A stretch of 64,000 nt of DNA, from the NCBI RefSeq assembly GCF_002754315.1, contig NZ_PEFE01000001.1, positions 3,038,001 to 3,102,000 on the forward strand, read 5' to 3'. The notes under the pieces were generated by a model. It made no database searches. It saw only the letters and a list, made by a program, of their open reading frames with translations, and was not told the origin of the DNA. The DNA is from Flavobacterium sp. 11. Lineage in GTDB: Bacteria; Bacteroidota; Bacteroidia; Flavobacteriales; Flavobacteriaceae. How positions within the stretch are numbered: position 1 is the first letter of the stretch; each line of letters opens with the position of its first letter. This document shows, in pieces, positions 26,721-35,791 of this stretch. A program made the position numbers and the translations under genes.

Positions 26721-28658
26721 TTAATAGTCGAAACGCTTGAAAGCTTCGATAGCTTCATACTCCGCAAGACCTAGATTATCATATAATTTTGCTGTACTTT
26801 TATTTCGATCTTCAGCTCTTACCCAAAATTCTCTAGAATCGTTTCCTTGAAACATTACCCTGTCTTTTTGAGATTGATGGTACAAAATGGCGTGTCTTTT
26901 TAGTAAAACTTCATCTGGACTTAAAGGAACTGCCATATCAATTTCGTGAATATCCCATTCATGCCAAGCACCTCTATACAACCATAACCAACAATCATTC
27001 ATGTAAGGCTCTGGTTTCAGTTGTTTCATTGCCGCAAAAATTGCATTCAAGCAAACTTCATGCGTTCCATGCGGATCAGCAAGGTCTCCAGCAGCAAAAA
27101 CTTGATGGGGTTTAATTTTTGCAATTATAGCAGCAACTATGGCTACATCCTCAGTTCCTAATGGATTTTTCTTTATTTGTCCTGTTTCATAAAAAGGCAA
27201 GTCTAAAAAATGAATATTTTCATCTTTTAATCCAATATATCTTGTGGCAGCATACGATTCACGTCTTCTGATTAAACCTTTCAATTTTCGAACTTCTAAT
27301 GAATCAATCTGGTTTTCTGTTTTGTTATTTAGAAAATTGATAACTGCTTTGAAATTAATTTTAGTTTCATCCGCACCAATAAAATCGTTACAAACTTCGG
27401 CAAATTTTAAAGCTTCATCATCAGTAACGGCTATATTTCCTGAAGTTTGATACACCACATGAACATCATGTCCTTGTTTGATCAATTTTGAAAAAGTTCC
27501 TCCCATAGAAATTACATCATCATCTGGATGCGGACTAAAAAGGATTACTCTTTTCTTAGCTGGATTAGCGCGTTCCGGTCTGTATGTATCATCCGTATTC
27601 GGTTTTCCACCTGGCCATCCAGTTATCGTATGTTGTAATACATTAAACATATTGATATTTAAATCGTAAGCGGAGCCTTCTAAAGCTAAAAGATCAGACA
27701 TACCATTATTATTGTAATCCCTGTCGGTTAGTTTTAAAATTGATTGATCTGTTTTTTGGCACAGCCAAACAATCGCTTTACTTTTTAACTCTTGTGTCCA
27801 AATACATTCTCCCACTAACCATGGCGTTTTGAATCGGGTTAATTCAGAAGCTGCCGATTGGTCTAAAACAAAAGTTGTATTGGTATGATTTTGCAAAAAA
27901 GTAGCAGGAACTTCAGAACTAATGTCTCCTTGAACGGTTCTTTTTATAATATCGGCTTTATTTTGTCCCCAAGCCATCAATACAATTCTTTTAGACCTTA
28001 GAATCGTAGAAACACCCATCGTAATAGCTCTTTTAGGAACATTATCAATACCATTAAAGTCTGATGAAGCATCTACTCTGGTGATATGATCCAAAGTAAT
28101 TATTCGAGTTCCTGAATTGATATGCGAACCCGGCTCATTGAAACCAACGTGACCTGTACGCCCAATTCCTAATAATTGAAAATCAAGTCCACCTGCATTT
28201 TTTATTTTCATTTCATAATCAATGCAATATTGATTCAGTTCTTCGATAACTACCGTTCCTTCTGGAATATTTACATTTTCCGGATTGATATCAATATGAT
28301 TAAAAAGATGTTGGTGCATGAAATAATGATAGCTCTGATTGTTCTCTTTTGTCATTGGATAATATTCGTCCAAATTAAAAGTGATTACATTACTAAAACT
28401 AAGACCATCTTCTTTATGCATTCGCACCAATTCTTCATATACTTTTATTGGTGAAGATCCTGTTGCTAAACCTAGAACACAAGGTTTATTTTCTTCTTGT
28501 TTGGATCTAATTAATTGTGCAATTTCCTGAGCGACAATAACAGACGCTTCTACTGAGTTTTTAAAAATTTCATTGTGGATTTTTTCAAATCTCGTTTCTT
28601 CAAATTTACCGGCACTTTTATAGCTGATGTCAGGTTTAATTTCTAAAGCACTTTTCAT
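26721..28658 (-). CDS. nagB: Glucosamine-6-phosphate deaminase fused to PIG-L/LmbE deacetylase
   Basis: 645 residues. The N-terminal half (about 25-300) is NagB: ATGSSP near 66, FNLDEYY with Asp97-Glu98, and GIGRTGHVGFNEP at 164-176. It turns glucosamine-6-phosphate into fructose-6-phosphate and ammonia. The C-terminal part (about 365-645) is a PIG-L deacetylase with the zinc motif SPHPDDD (His377, Asp379, Asp380) and a later DPHGTHE ligand. This two-domain form is common in Bacteroidota. No separate nagA lies nearby, so the PIG-L half might supply a deacetylase step (inference). First gene of the operon with the GH20 gene; a LytTR-type site lies 100 bases upstream. Confidence 0.95.
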   Translation of the reverse strand: MKSALEIKPDISYKSAGKFEETRFEKIHNEIFKNSVEASVIVAQEIAQLIRSKQEENKPCVLGLATGSSPIKVYEELVRMHKEDGLSFSNVITFNLDEYYPMTKENNQSYHYFMHQHLFNHIDINPENVNIPEGTVVIEELNQYCIDYEMKIKNAGGLDFQLLGIGRTGHVGFNEPGSHINSGTRIITLDHITRVDASSDFNGIDNVPKRAITMGVSTILRSKRIVLMAWGQNKADIIKRTVQGDISSEVPATFLQNHTNTTFVLDQSAASELTRFKTPWLVGECIWTQELKSKAIVWLCQKTDQSILKLTDRDYNNNGMSDLLALEGSAYDLNINMFNVLQHTITGWPGGKPNTDDTYRPERANPAKKRVILFSPHPDDDVISMGGTFSKLIKQGHDVHVVYQTSGNIAVTDDEALKFAEVCNDFIGADETKINFKAVINFLNNKTENQIDSLEVRKLKGLIRRRESYAATRYIGLKDENIHFLDLPFYETGQIKKNPLGTEDVAIVAAIIAKIKPHQVFAAGDLADPHGTHEVCLNAIFAAMKQLKPEPYMNDCWLWLYRGAWHEWDIHEIDMAVPLSPDEVLLKRHAILYHQSQKDRVMFQGNDSREFWVRAEDRNKSTAKLYDNLGLAEYEAIEAFKRFDY

Positions 28659-28958
28659 TTTATTTTTATTTATTCGATTTAATTACTTCGTTGATATTAA
28701 TTGTTTTAATCTAAGTATAAAATTAAATAAAACGCTTTTCCTGAGAAAATAATTTATACCAACGGTAGCTTATTTTAAACCAACGACACAATTTTGTCAA
28801 CAACGCGTTTTTCAACTGCAACAATTATGAGTTTTTCTTATCAATTTGCATATTTTTGATATTTTTATTTAAAAAGATTTTTAGTGTCAAATGATTTAAG
28901 TCCCATAAAAATCACTTTCTTTAAAAATGGTTACTCCAAAAGATAATTCCAACAAAAA
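28659..28958. other. 300-base divergent control region of the amino-sugar locus
   Basis: Gap between the nagB fusion (minus) and the LytS-type kinase gene (plus). It contains the LytTR-type direct repeat at 28758-28787 and several CAAC/GTTG words, and no gene. No TAnnTTTG box of good quality was seen on either strand. Confidence 0.65.
28758..28787. promoter_or_regulatory. Predicted LytTR regulator binding site
   Basis: Two nine-base direct repeats, ACCAACGGT (28758-28766) and ACCAACGAC (28779-28787), separated by 12 bases, that is a 21-base period. On the minus strand the first reads ACCGTTGGT, which fits the published LytTR consensus (A/T)(A/C)(A/C)GTTN(A/G)(T/G) at every position; the second fits at seven of nine or fewer. 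A LytTR response regulator is encoded 1.2 kb away. Confidence 0.55.
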
Positions 28959-30011
28959 ATGAAGCATACCAACGAGGAAAAATTCGATAGCAAACTTCAA
29001 AATCATTTTTGGTTTTGGGGATTGTTTTTTTTGATGAACTTTCTACGATGGGGAGCGTATTTCAATGATTATGAATATTCTTTTAAATCTAATGTTTTAG
29101 AATTTTCGCTACATATTCCATTAGTCTATTTCAATTTATTTATTCTTATTCCCCGCTATATATTAACATCAAAATATTATAAGTATACAGTTGCTTTACT
29201 TTTTAGTTTAATGATCATCTACTTATTAAAAACAGGATTAACCTATTACATTATTTCTGAGGATATTTGGCCAGAAGCTAATAGAGACTACAAACCATTT
29301 GACATCAATCATATTGTAGCTGTTTGCATTGGTGAGTTATATGTAGTGGCGATTGCTTCATCCATTTATCTTACCCAAATTTGGCTCAAAGAAAGAGAAC
29401 GAAACAGAGCCATAATTGAGAATCAATCCAAGATGAAACTGAAGTATTTAAAGAATCAGATTCAGCCTCACTTTTTCTTCAATACCCTGAACAATTTATA
29501 CGCATTGTCACTGGAATCTTCTAATAAAGTTCCCGATGTAATTATAAAGTTGTCAAAATTGATGGAATATGTATTATATGATATCGAAGACACTAAATTT
29601 GTACCATTAATAAACGAAATAGATTATATTCAAAATTATATTGAAATTGAAAAACTCCGTTTTGAAAATGTAGAGGTAAGTATAAACCTAAAATCAAACA
29701 TTGATGAAGTCAAAGTACCGCCATTACTGCTGATTTCCTTTGTGGAAAATGCCTTTAAACACGGTGGAGTAAATAATAACAATATTAAAATAAAGATAAA
29801 TTGTAAAATTATTGATGGATACATACTTGATTTTGAAATGCTGAATAATTTTGTACTTTCACCAGATTTTAAAGAAAAAAAAGGAATTGGATTAACGAAT
29901 ACTAAGAAGAGATTAAAGTTAATTTTCAAGAAAGAATATAAATTAGAACAACAGGTAAAGTTCAATTTTTATATCATCCGCTTACAAATACCGCTATCTA
30001 ATGAAGATTAA
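28959..30011 (+). CDS. LytS-type sensor histidine kinase
   Basis: 350 residues. Four hydrophobic segments in the first 145 residues (about 17-35, 47-65, 75-97 and 118-142), with no large extracytoplasmic domain, are followed by a short coiled-coil. The His_kinase phospho-acceptor region KNQIQPHFFFNTLNNLYAL has its histidine near 175. The ATPase N-box is LLLISFVENAFKHGG, and KKGIGLTNTKKRLKLIF is the G-box. Overlaps the response regulator by 11 bases, so the pair is co-translated. It probably senses membrane or cell-wall-linked signals; control of the amino-sugar genes is an inference from position. Confidence 0.93.
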   Translation: MKHTNEEKFDSKLQNHFWFWGLFFLMNFLRWGAYFNDYEYSFKSNVLEFSLHIPLVYFNLFILIPRYILTSKYYKYTVALLFSLMIIYLLKTGLTYYIISEDIWPEANRDYKPFDINHIVAVCIGELYVVAIASSIYLTQIWLKERERNRAIIENQSKMKLKYLKNQIQPHFFFNTLNNLYALSLESSNKVPDVIIKLSKLMEYVLYDIEDTKFVPLINEIDYIQNYIEIEKLRFENVEVSINLKSNIDEVKVPPLLLISFVENAFKHGGVNNNNIKIKINCKIIDGYILDFEMLNNFVLSPDFKEKKGIGLTNTKKRLKLIFKKEYKLEQQVKFNFYIIRLQIPLSNED

Positions 30012-30702
30012 ATGTGTTTTGATTGACGACGAACCATTAGCCATGAAAGTATTGCAGAATTATTTTAATAATTTTGCCGACTTTGAAATTACTGGTACAT
30101 TCAATAATGCACTGGAGGCTCTAGAATTTATAAACAGCAACTCTGTCGATGCGGTTTTTTTAGATATTAATATGCCAATGATGACCGGTTTTGAATTGAT
30201 TCGATTGATAGAATACAAGACCAAAATTATTATCACGACCGCCTTTAGAGAATTTGCTGCCGAAAGTTACGATTTAGATGTTTTAGACTATTTAGTAAAA
30301 CCAATACCCTTACCAAGATTTATAAAATGCATTCATAAGATTGAAGCCGATTTCAATTTAAAAAACAATATCAAAATTGAACCGCATAAAATTGAGCCAC
30401 ATATTTTTATCAAAGTAGATAAGAAAATGGTCAAAATAACCATCGATGAAATCCTGTTTATTGAAGGAATGAAGGAATATATAAAGGTAGTTACAACGGA
30501 TAAAACTTATATTACCCACAAATCATTGACCTCTTTATCCGAAGAATTACCTGCTGATAGGTTCATGCGCATCCATAAATCGTACACTATAGCCATTGAT
30601 AAAGTAAAATCAATCGAAGGCAACAGGATACAAATCCTTTCTTACACGCTACCAATTGGTAGAAATTACACCAAAGATGTAAAAAGTAAAATTTTAGAGT
30701 AA
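30001..30702 (+). CDS. LytTR-family response regulator
   Basis: 233 residues. Receiver domain (1-120) with acidic pocket Asp9-Asp10, phospho-acceptor Asp55 in FLDINMPMMTG, and Lys100 in LVKPIPL. LytTR DNA-binding domain (about 135-233) with IFIKVDKKMVKI, LFIEGMKEYIKV and the RIHKSYTIAI motif. Starts inside the end of the kinase gene. LytTR proteins bind paired direct repeats about 21 bases apart, and one is present at 28758-28787. Confidence 0.95.
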   Translation: MKIKCVLIDDEPLAMKVLQNYFNNFADFEITGTFNNALEALEFINSNSVDAVFLDINMPMMTGFELIRLIEYKTKIIITTAFREFAAESYDLDVLDYLVKPIPLPRFIKCIHKIEADFNLKNNIKIEPHKIEPHIFIKVDKKMVKITIDEILFIEGMKEYIKVVTTDKTYITHKSLTSLSEELPADRFMRIHKSYTIAIDKVKSIEGNRIQILSYTLPIGRNYTKDVKSKILE

Positions 30703-30895
30703 ATTCCATTTCAATATTTTTATTTGAAAAAGCAAAAACTTCGAAAAAAAAGCATCGTTTTTTAACAAAAAGTGATTATTCTATAATTCTAACAATATTT
30801 ATTCTAAATAATTTTTTTTTAATTTACTTAACAAATATATTTACGGTCTTGCAGCTATAAATGTAATTAACTTAATCATTAACCAATTTAAAATT

Positions 30896-32557
30896 ATGAA
30901 TTCAGAACAAACAAAGTCTAACAATTCCGCACTTTATACGCTCATTACCGTATTTTTCTTTTGGGGATTTATTGGAGCATCAAACGGTATTTTTATCCCT
31001 TTTTGTAAAGCCAAGTTTGGCTTAGATCAATTTCAAAGTCAACTTATAGATTTTGCTTTTTACGGAGCATATTATATTGGAGCATTACTTTTATTTATTT
31101 TTAGCAGCATCGCAAAAAAGGACATTTTAAATGCTTGGGGATTCAAGAAAGGAATTATTTACGGACTATTGATTAGTACATTTGGAGCTGTATTAATGAT
31201 CTTAGCTGTAACACAGGGAAGTTATTTATTTATTTTAGGAGCTTTATTTATAGTTGCATTAGGCTTTTCACTACAACAAACTTCTGCACAACCATTTGCT
31301 GCTTCTTTAGGAGAAGCACATACTGCTTCAAGCAGATTGAATCTTGCTGGAGGAATCAATTCATTAGGAACTACAATAGGACCAATAGTTGTTTCTATTG
31401 CCTTGTTTGGTGTTGTTGCCGGAGTAAATATTGAAGAATTTGCTCAAAAAGAAAACTCATTGGATTCAATGAGAATATTATATGTATTTGTTGGAGGTTT
31501 ATTTTTATTAGCTGCAGCATTATTTCATTTTTCTAAAAAATTGCCTGCAGGTAAAAGTGACTCTACTTTTGAAACAGCCAGCAAAGCAATGAAAACGCTT
31601 ATTGCTATCACAGTAATTCTGGTAGCCATTTTTGCTTATATATTTTCTCGTTATGAAGATTCTGAATTTATCACTCGTTTCATCGAGAATAAAGAGAAGG
31701 ATTATTTAGGTTTAGCCTTAACTGTGTCTACATTATTAGTTGTAGTTATCGGTTTATTTTTTGCCAATACTACAGCTCAGAAAAATCCTGAAGGTTGGGG
31801 TGCCATGAAATACCCACAATTAGTTTTGGGAATGTTAGCGCTTTTCGCTTACGTTGGTGTCGAAGTAACTATTGGAAGTAATCTTGGAGAATTATTGGTA
31901 ACTGCTGATTTTGGTTCTATTTCTGGTCCAGCATTAGCACCTTATATGTCTATGTATTGGGGAAGTTTAATGATTGGTCGTTGGGCTGGAGCTATCACCG
32001 TTTTTAATCCATCATCTCAATTAAGAAAAATTTTACTTATCGTTGTTCCTTATGTAGCATTTGGAGTGGTATTGACTGCTAATGCAATTTCTGGACAAGA
32101 TGTTACACCGTTATATGCTTACGCATTAGTAATTTTATTCCAAATTGCAGGTTTCTTTTTAGGGAAAGATCAACCATCAAGAACCTTAATGATTTTTGGT
32201 TTAATGGGACTGGTTGCCATGATAATTGGTTTATTAACTACTGGTACAACTGCTATTTTTGCTTTTATGAGCGGTGGTTTATTTTTAAGTATTATGTGGC
32301 CTTGTATTTTCTCATTGGCAATTGCCGGATTAGGAAAATATACATCACAAGGATCTGCATTCTTGGTAATGATGATTTTAGGTGGTGGAATTATCCCGCC
32401 ACTACAAGGAAAACTTGCTGATATCATTGGAATTCATCCTTCTTATTTCATTCCAGTTTTGTGTTTTGCATTCATAGCATTCTACGGTTGGAAAGTAATT
32501 GGAATTTTAGAAAAACAAGGAATAGGAAAAGAAATAGAAGTTGGTGGAGGACACTAA
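30896..32557 (+). CDS. MFS sugar transporter (FucP/NagP-like)
   Basis: 553 residues with twelve or more predicted membrane helices. The N-terminal [17 protein letters not shown] and [14 protein letters not shown] (about residues 128-142) resemble the FucP/GlcNAc-permease branch of the major facilitator family. A longer central part than E. coli FucP includes a charged loop near 215-260. It probably imports GlcNAc or another monosaccharide across the inner membrane. It follows the LytTR gene after 193 bases and faces away from the GH20/nagB operon, so substrate assignment rests on neighbourhood. Confidence 0.88.
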   Translation: MNSEQTKSNNSALYTLITVFFFWGFIGASNGIFIPFCKAKFGLDQFQSQLIDFAFYGAYYIGALLLFIFSSIAKKDILNAWGFKKGIIYGLLISTFGAVLMILAVTQGSYLFILGALFIVALGFSLQQTSAQPFAASLGEAHTASSRLNLAGGINSLGTTIGPIVVSIALFGVVAGVNIEEFAQKENSLDSMRILYVFVGGLFLLAAALFHFSKKLPAGKSDSTFETASKAMKTLIAITVILVAIFAYIFSRYEDSEFITRFIENKEKDYLGLALTVSTLLVVVIGLFFANTTAQKNPEGWGAMKYPQLVLGMLALFAYVGVEVTIGSNLGELLVTADFGSISGPALAPYMSMYWGSLMIGRWAGAITVFNPSSQLRKILLIVVPYVAFGVVLTANAISGQDVTPLYAYALVILFQIAGFFLGKDQPSRTLMIFGLMGLVAMIIGLLTTGTTAIFAFMSGGLFLSIMWPCIFSLAIAGLGKYTSQGSAFLVMMILGGGIIPPLQGKLADIIGIHPSYFIPVLCFAFIAFYGWKVIGILEKQGIGKEIEVGGGH

Positions 32558-32590
32558 TTTCAACACAAACTAACCAAAACCAAACCAATA

Positions 32591-32628
32591 AAAAAACTCC
32601 CATTATGCTTAGCAAAATGGGAGTTTTT
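32591..32628 (+). terminator. Terminator after the MFS gene
   Basis: Stem AAAAACTCCCATT and AATGGGAGTTTTT with a loop of about ten bases, 34 bases past the stop codon, T runs on both strands. The converging transaldolase gene ends at 32706. Confidence 0.9.
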
Positions 32629-32705
32629 ATTTACCGAAATCTCAAATCAAAAATCGTTACCCGAGCCTTAAAGGCGAACAGGCGAAGCAATCTGCAATCT
32701 CAAAT

Positions 32706-33362
32706 CTATTTATTTCCTTTCTCGAAATCAGCAACAAACTGTGCCAATCCAATATCAGTCAATGGGTGTTTCAATAAGCCGTAAATGGCAGATAATGGAC
32801 CAGTCATAACATCAGCACCTATTTTTGCACAGTTTACAATATGCATCGTGTGACGAACTGAAGCAGCAAGAATTTGAGTTTCATAACCGTAATTATCATA
32901 AATCAATCTGATTTCTTCAATCAAAGCCAAACCGTCTGTAGATACATCATCTAAACGACCAATAAACGGAGAAACATAAGTAGCACCCGCTTTTGCAGCC
33001 AATAAAGCCTGACCAGCAGAGAATACTAAAGTTACATTCGTTTTAATTCCTTTATCCGAAAAGTATTTAGCAGCCATAACTCCTTCTTTAGTCATAGGTA
33101 ATTTCACCACGATTTGCTCATGTAAATCAGCTAATTCTTCTCCTTCTTTAACCATTCCTTCGTAATCCAAAGCATTTACTTCGGCACTTACATCACCATC
33201 AACTAGGTTACAAATGTCAACGTAATGTTTCAAAATGCTGTTTTTACCTGTGATTCCTTCTTTTGCCATCAATGATGGATTAGTTGTAACACCATCCAAA
33301 ACGCCTAATGCTTGTGCTTCCTTAATTTGAGCTAAATTAGCCGTGTCAATAAAAAACTTCAT
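32706..33362 (-). CDS. Transaldolase of the short (TalC/Fsa) type
   Basis: 218 residues. Schiff-base class I aldolase fold: [13 protein letters not shown] start, [14 protein letters not shown] (about 24-37), the catalytic lysine in [10 protein letters not shown] (about 84-93), [13 protein letters not shown] (about 131-143) and [19 protein letters not shown]. The Phe in SPFIGR is where true transaldolases of this subfamily have Phe and E. coli FsaA has Tyr, so transaldolase rather than fructose-6-phosphate aldolase activity is favoured (family knowledge recalled, not computed). Cytoplasmic, pentose-phosphate pathway. Confidence 0.93.
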   Translation of the reverse strand: MKFFIDTANLAQIKEAQALGVLDGVTTNPSLMAKEGITGKNSILKHYVDICNLVDGDVSAEVNALDYEGMVKEGEELADLHEQIVVKLPMTKEGVMAAKYFSDKGIKTNVTLVFSAGQALLAAKAGATYVSPFIGRLDDVSTDGLALIEEIRLIYDNYGYETQILAASVRHTMHIVNCAKIGADVMTGPLSAIYGLLKHPLTDIGLAQFVADFEKGNK

Positions 33363-33394
33363 AATATATCTATTTAATTGTGTGTTTTATAATT

Positions 33395-33530
33395 TGGGCA
33401 TGACCCTTCGTAAAAAACTTCGGGTCGGGCTTTTCGCTGTATCTTTTTTGTTCCGCTTTTGCTTTGCACAGCGCCACAAAAAAGGATGCCGCTACAATCC
33501 CTCATGCATACGTAAATTCAAATACTTGAC
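33395..33530. repeat. Probable interspersed intergenic repeat element
   Basis: A stretch of distinctly different composition (GC-richer) in an otherwise AT-rich gap: GACCCTTCGTAAAAAACTTC, GGGTCGGGCTTTTCGCTGTA, then TCTTTTTTGT and ACAAAAAAGGA arms of a hairpin, then GCCGCTACAATCCCTCATGC. I recall near-identical blocks scattered between genes in Flavobacterium genomes. A 74-residue open frame through it is not considered a gene. Confidence 0.6.
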
Positions 33531-33581
33531 AGCCACTGGCGTTCTCCTCTTAATCTCACGCTGCTAAAATTCGGTGCAAAA

Positions 33582-34385
33582 TTACAACTTATAATGATTC
33601 ATAAGCATTTTTTCATATACTTTATCCGGTAAAATTCTCTTCAAAACAATCGAGAACTTTTGCATAAAAACACCTACTTTATAATGAATTTTAGGATTTG
33701 GAGTTTGGATAATTTTATACACCGCTTCTGCCATTTCATTAGGATTATTGCCACTATCGACATGTTCATCCATAGTTTTTAGTGAATTCTCATACGGACT
33801 TTCGTAAGCAGAACCTTTTATAACCGGAGCATGAAAACGTCCCGAAGCAATATTAGTCGCAAAATCTCCCGGAGCCACATTCGTAATATGAACACCAAAG
33901 GATTTCACTTCCATGCGTAATGCTTCCGTAATAAGTTCAAGAGCACCTTTGGAAGCTGAATAAACACTTCGGTATGGCAAGCCCATATACGCGGCAATTG
34001 AAGTAATATTGATAATCAATCCTGATTTTTGCGAACGCATTTGTGGTAAAACGGCTTTCATCACTTCAATTGGACCAAAAAAATTAGTCTCAAAATTGTT
34101 CTTGATTTCATGCATTGGAATTTCTTCCAATGGTCCTGTAATACCCACACCGGCATTGTTAATTACAACATCCAGTCTTCCTGAAATAGCTATTACTTTG
34201 GCTACAGCCGTATGAATAGAATCTGCATCCCGAACATCTAAAGCTACCAATGGAAAAACAGAATTTAAAACTCGTTCCGGATTTCTACTGGTTCCATAAA
34301 CAACAAAACCTTTTTTATGCAAAAATTCGCCAATAGATTTCCCTATTCCCGAAGAACCTCCTGTAATTAGAACTACTTTACTCAT
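33582..34385 (-). CDS. Short-chain dehydrogenase/reductase
   Basis: 267 residues, classical SDR. Cofactor motif TGGSSGIG (about 8-15), NNAGVGITG (about 85), catalytic Ser in NITSIAAYMG, YSASKGALELI with Tyr and Lys, and an extended C-terminus after residue 190. Arg in SRNPERV after the second strand favours NADP(H). Substrate unknown. Single gene; upstream lies the SRP RNA terminator. Confidence 0.92.
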   Translation of the reverse strand: MSKVVLITGGSSGIGKSIGEFLHKKGFVVYGTSRNPERVLNSVFPLVALDVRDADSIHTAVAKVIAISGRLDVVINNAGVGITGPLEEIPMHEIKNNFETNFFGPIEVMKAVLPQMRSQKSGLIINITSIAAYMGLPYRSVYSASKGALELITEALRMEVKSFGVHITNVAPGDFATNIASGRFHAPVIKGSAYESPYENSLKTMDEHVDSGNNPNEMAEAVYKIIQTPNPKIHYKVGVFMQKFSIVLKRILPDKVYEKMLMNHYKL

Positions 34386-34473
34386 TTATTTTGTTTAAGG
34401 TTTAAAGTCTAAAGTTTTTAACATCTTGTACAACTACAAAAAGCTAAACCAACTTCAGTTAGAATAGTCCAAA

Positions 34474-34499
34474 AATAAAAAAATCCTCCCGAAGGAAGA
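34474..34499 (-). terminator. UUCG-loop terminator of the SRP RNA gene
   Basis: On the minus strand TCTTCC and GGAGGA pair around a TTCG tetraloop and are followed by seven T. Lies about 25 bases past the SRP RNA core. Confidence 0.75.
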
Positions 34500-34519
34500 C
34501 TACTTTTGTAAGAAATAAA

Positions 34520-34618
34520 AAATGGCAAGCGACCTACATCGCACCGCTCAACCACGTACCCTTGCTATGTTCCCATCCTGGGGGAGTCTGCAGGAGCTGG
34601 TCGTGTAGGACTTGCCGG
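34520..34618 (-). ncRNA. ffs: Signal recognition particle RNA (small bacterial type, 4.5S)
   Basis: Read on the minus strand, the end helix pairs GGCAAG-TCCTACA with TGTAGG-TCG-CTTGCC. The apical part CCCCCAGGATGGGAACATAG, then CAAGGG, has the SRP helix-8 layout: AGG, a GGAA tetraloop and an AGCA-like symmetric/asymmetric loop. This is the Ffh-binding site. Length about 97 nt fits the short RNA lacking an Alu domain. A flavobacterial promoter (34621-34650) ends a few bases before the first helix and a UUCG terminator follows. Ends are approximate by a few bases. Confidence 0.93.
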
Positions 34619-34620
34619 TG

Positions 34621-34650
34621 CAAATATACAACCTTTTTATATTTTTGCAA
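34621..34650 (-). promoter_or_regulatory. Promoter of the SRP RNA gene
   Basis: On the minus strand TATATTTG (34621-34628) matches TAnnTTTG. TTG (34648-34650) lies 19 bases upstream, the expected spacing. The predicted first transcribed base falls at about 34615-34618, exactly where the RNA's closing helix begins. Confidence 0.85.
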
Positions 34651-34705
34651 GTGCTTTGCACCTATTAAAATAACGTTGTATATTGGGGTATTCAAATTTT
34701 ACATT

Positions 34706-35779
34706 ATGAAAAATTATAACATACTATCTATCATTTTATTAGGAACCTTATTCGTTAACTGTGGTGATACAAAAAAAGGTGAAAATTCTTTATTTACCTT
34801 TGATAATTCAAAATTTAAGGAACAATACCAACCTCAAGAAGCACTTTCTTTGGAAATTTTGAACTCCAATTCAAAAACTATTGACAGTATTATTTACTAT
34901 GTGAATGACAAAAAAATTGGTTCAAAAAAAGGAGTTGACAAATTAACTTTTGAATTAAAAGATCAAAAACTAGGCTATCAAAACCTAAAGGCTTTAGTAT
35001 ATTATGAGGGACAAAACTCAGAAGCGACCGCAAGAGTAGAATTAGTATCTAATATTGCGCCAAAATTATTGAAGTATACCATCGTAAATACATATCCGCA
35101 CGATATTCAAGCGTACACTCAAGGATTAGAATTTTACCGTGACACACTTTATGAAGGTACAGGAAACGGATCAGGTCCATCTGGAAAAAGAGGAATTTCC
35201 AGCTTAAGAAAAACAAATTATAAAACTGGGGAAGTTTATAAGAAAGTAGAACTAGATGCTCAATATTTTGGCGAAGGAATTACAATTCTAAACAATAAAG
35301 TATATCAATTGACGTATAAAAATAATGAAGCGTATGTTTATAATGCAGATACTTTCAAAAAAGAAAAAACAGTTCCATATTACAAAAATATGGAAGGCTG
35401 GGGTTTAGTGAGTAATGGTACAAACTTATATATGACTGATAGTTCTGAAACGATACATGTATTAAATCCTGAAACTTTTAATGCGATTGACCATATCAAT
35501 GTTTACTCTTTAAAATCTAAAGTAAAGGGAGTGAACGAACTGGAATGGATTAACGGAAAAATATATGGAAATGTGTACCAAAAAGATGCAATTGCTGTCA
35601 TTAATCCTAAAAATGGAGCGGTCGAGGGAATAATTAATCTTGCAGATTTGACTACAAAAATTGCTAAATTAGAAGATACTGACGTTTTAAACGGAATCGC
35701 TTACAACCCAAAAACAAAAACCATTTTTGTTACCGGTAAAAACTGGAATAAAATGTTTGAAATCAAAATTTCAGAGTAA
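34706..35779 (+). CDS. Glutaminyl-peptide cyclotransferase-family lipoprotein
   Basis: 357 residues from the ATG at 34706, chosen because it begins a lipoprotein signal (lipobox ending FVNC at about residue 19). The frame continues upstream through the SRP RNA, which is not coding. After an Ig-like stretch (about 30-115) comes a five-bladed propeller of the glutamine cyclotransferase family: NTYPHDIQAYTQGLEFY, LYEGTGNGSGPSG, YFGEGIT, LEWINGKIYGNVYQ and DVLNGIAYNP. Forms N-terminal pyroglutamate on exported proteins or peptides. hutI follows 12 bases later. Confidence 0.92.
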   Translation: MKNYNILSIILLGTLFVNCGDTKKGENSLFTFDNSKFKEQYQPQEALSLEILNSNSKTIDSIIYYVNDKKIGSKKGVDKLTFELKDQKLGYQNLKALVYYEGQNSEATARVELVSNIAPKLLKYTIVNTYPHDIQAYTQGLEFYRDTLYEGTGNGSGPSGKRGISSLRKTNYKTGEVYKKVELDAQYFGEGITILNNKVYQLTYKNNEAYVYNADTFKKEKTVPYYKNMEGWGLVSNGTNLYMTDSSETIHVLNPETFNAIDHINVYSLKSKVKGVNELEWINGKIYGNVYQKDAIAVINPKNGAVEGIINLADLTTKIAKLEDTDVLNGIAYNPKTKTIFVTGKNWNKMFEIKISE

Positions 35780-35791
35780 TTATCATATAAA

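Noticed and set aside
33343..33567. 74-codon plus-strand frame between transaldolase and SDR genes
   Set aside because: It runs through the interspersed repeat element and starts inside the transaldolase gene on the other strand; its product has no protein-like pattern.
34562..34705. Extended start of the cyclotransferase gene
   Set aside because: This part overlaps the SRP RNA gene and its promoter; the lipoprotein signal begins at 34706.
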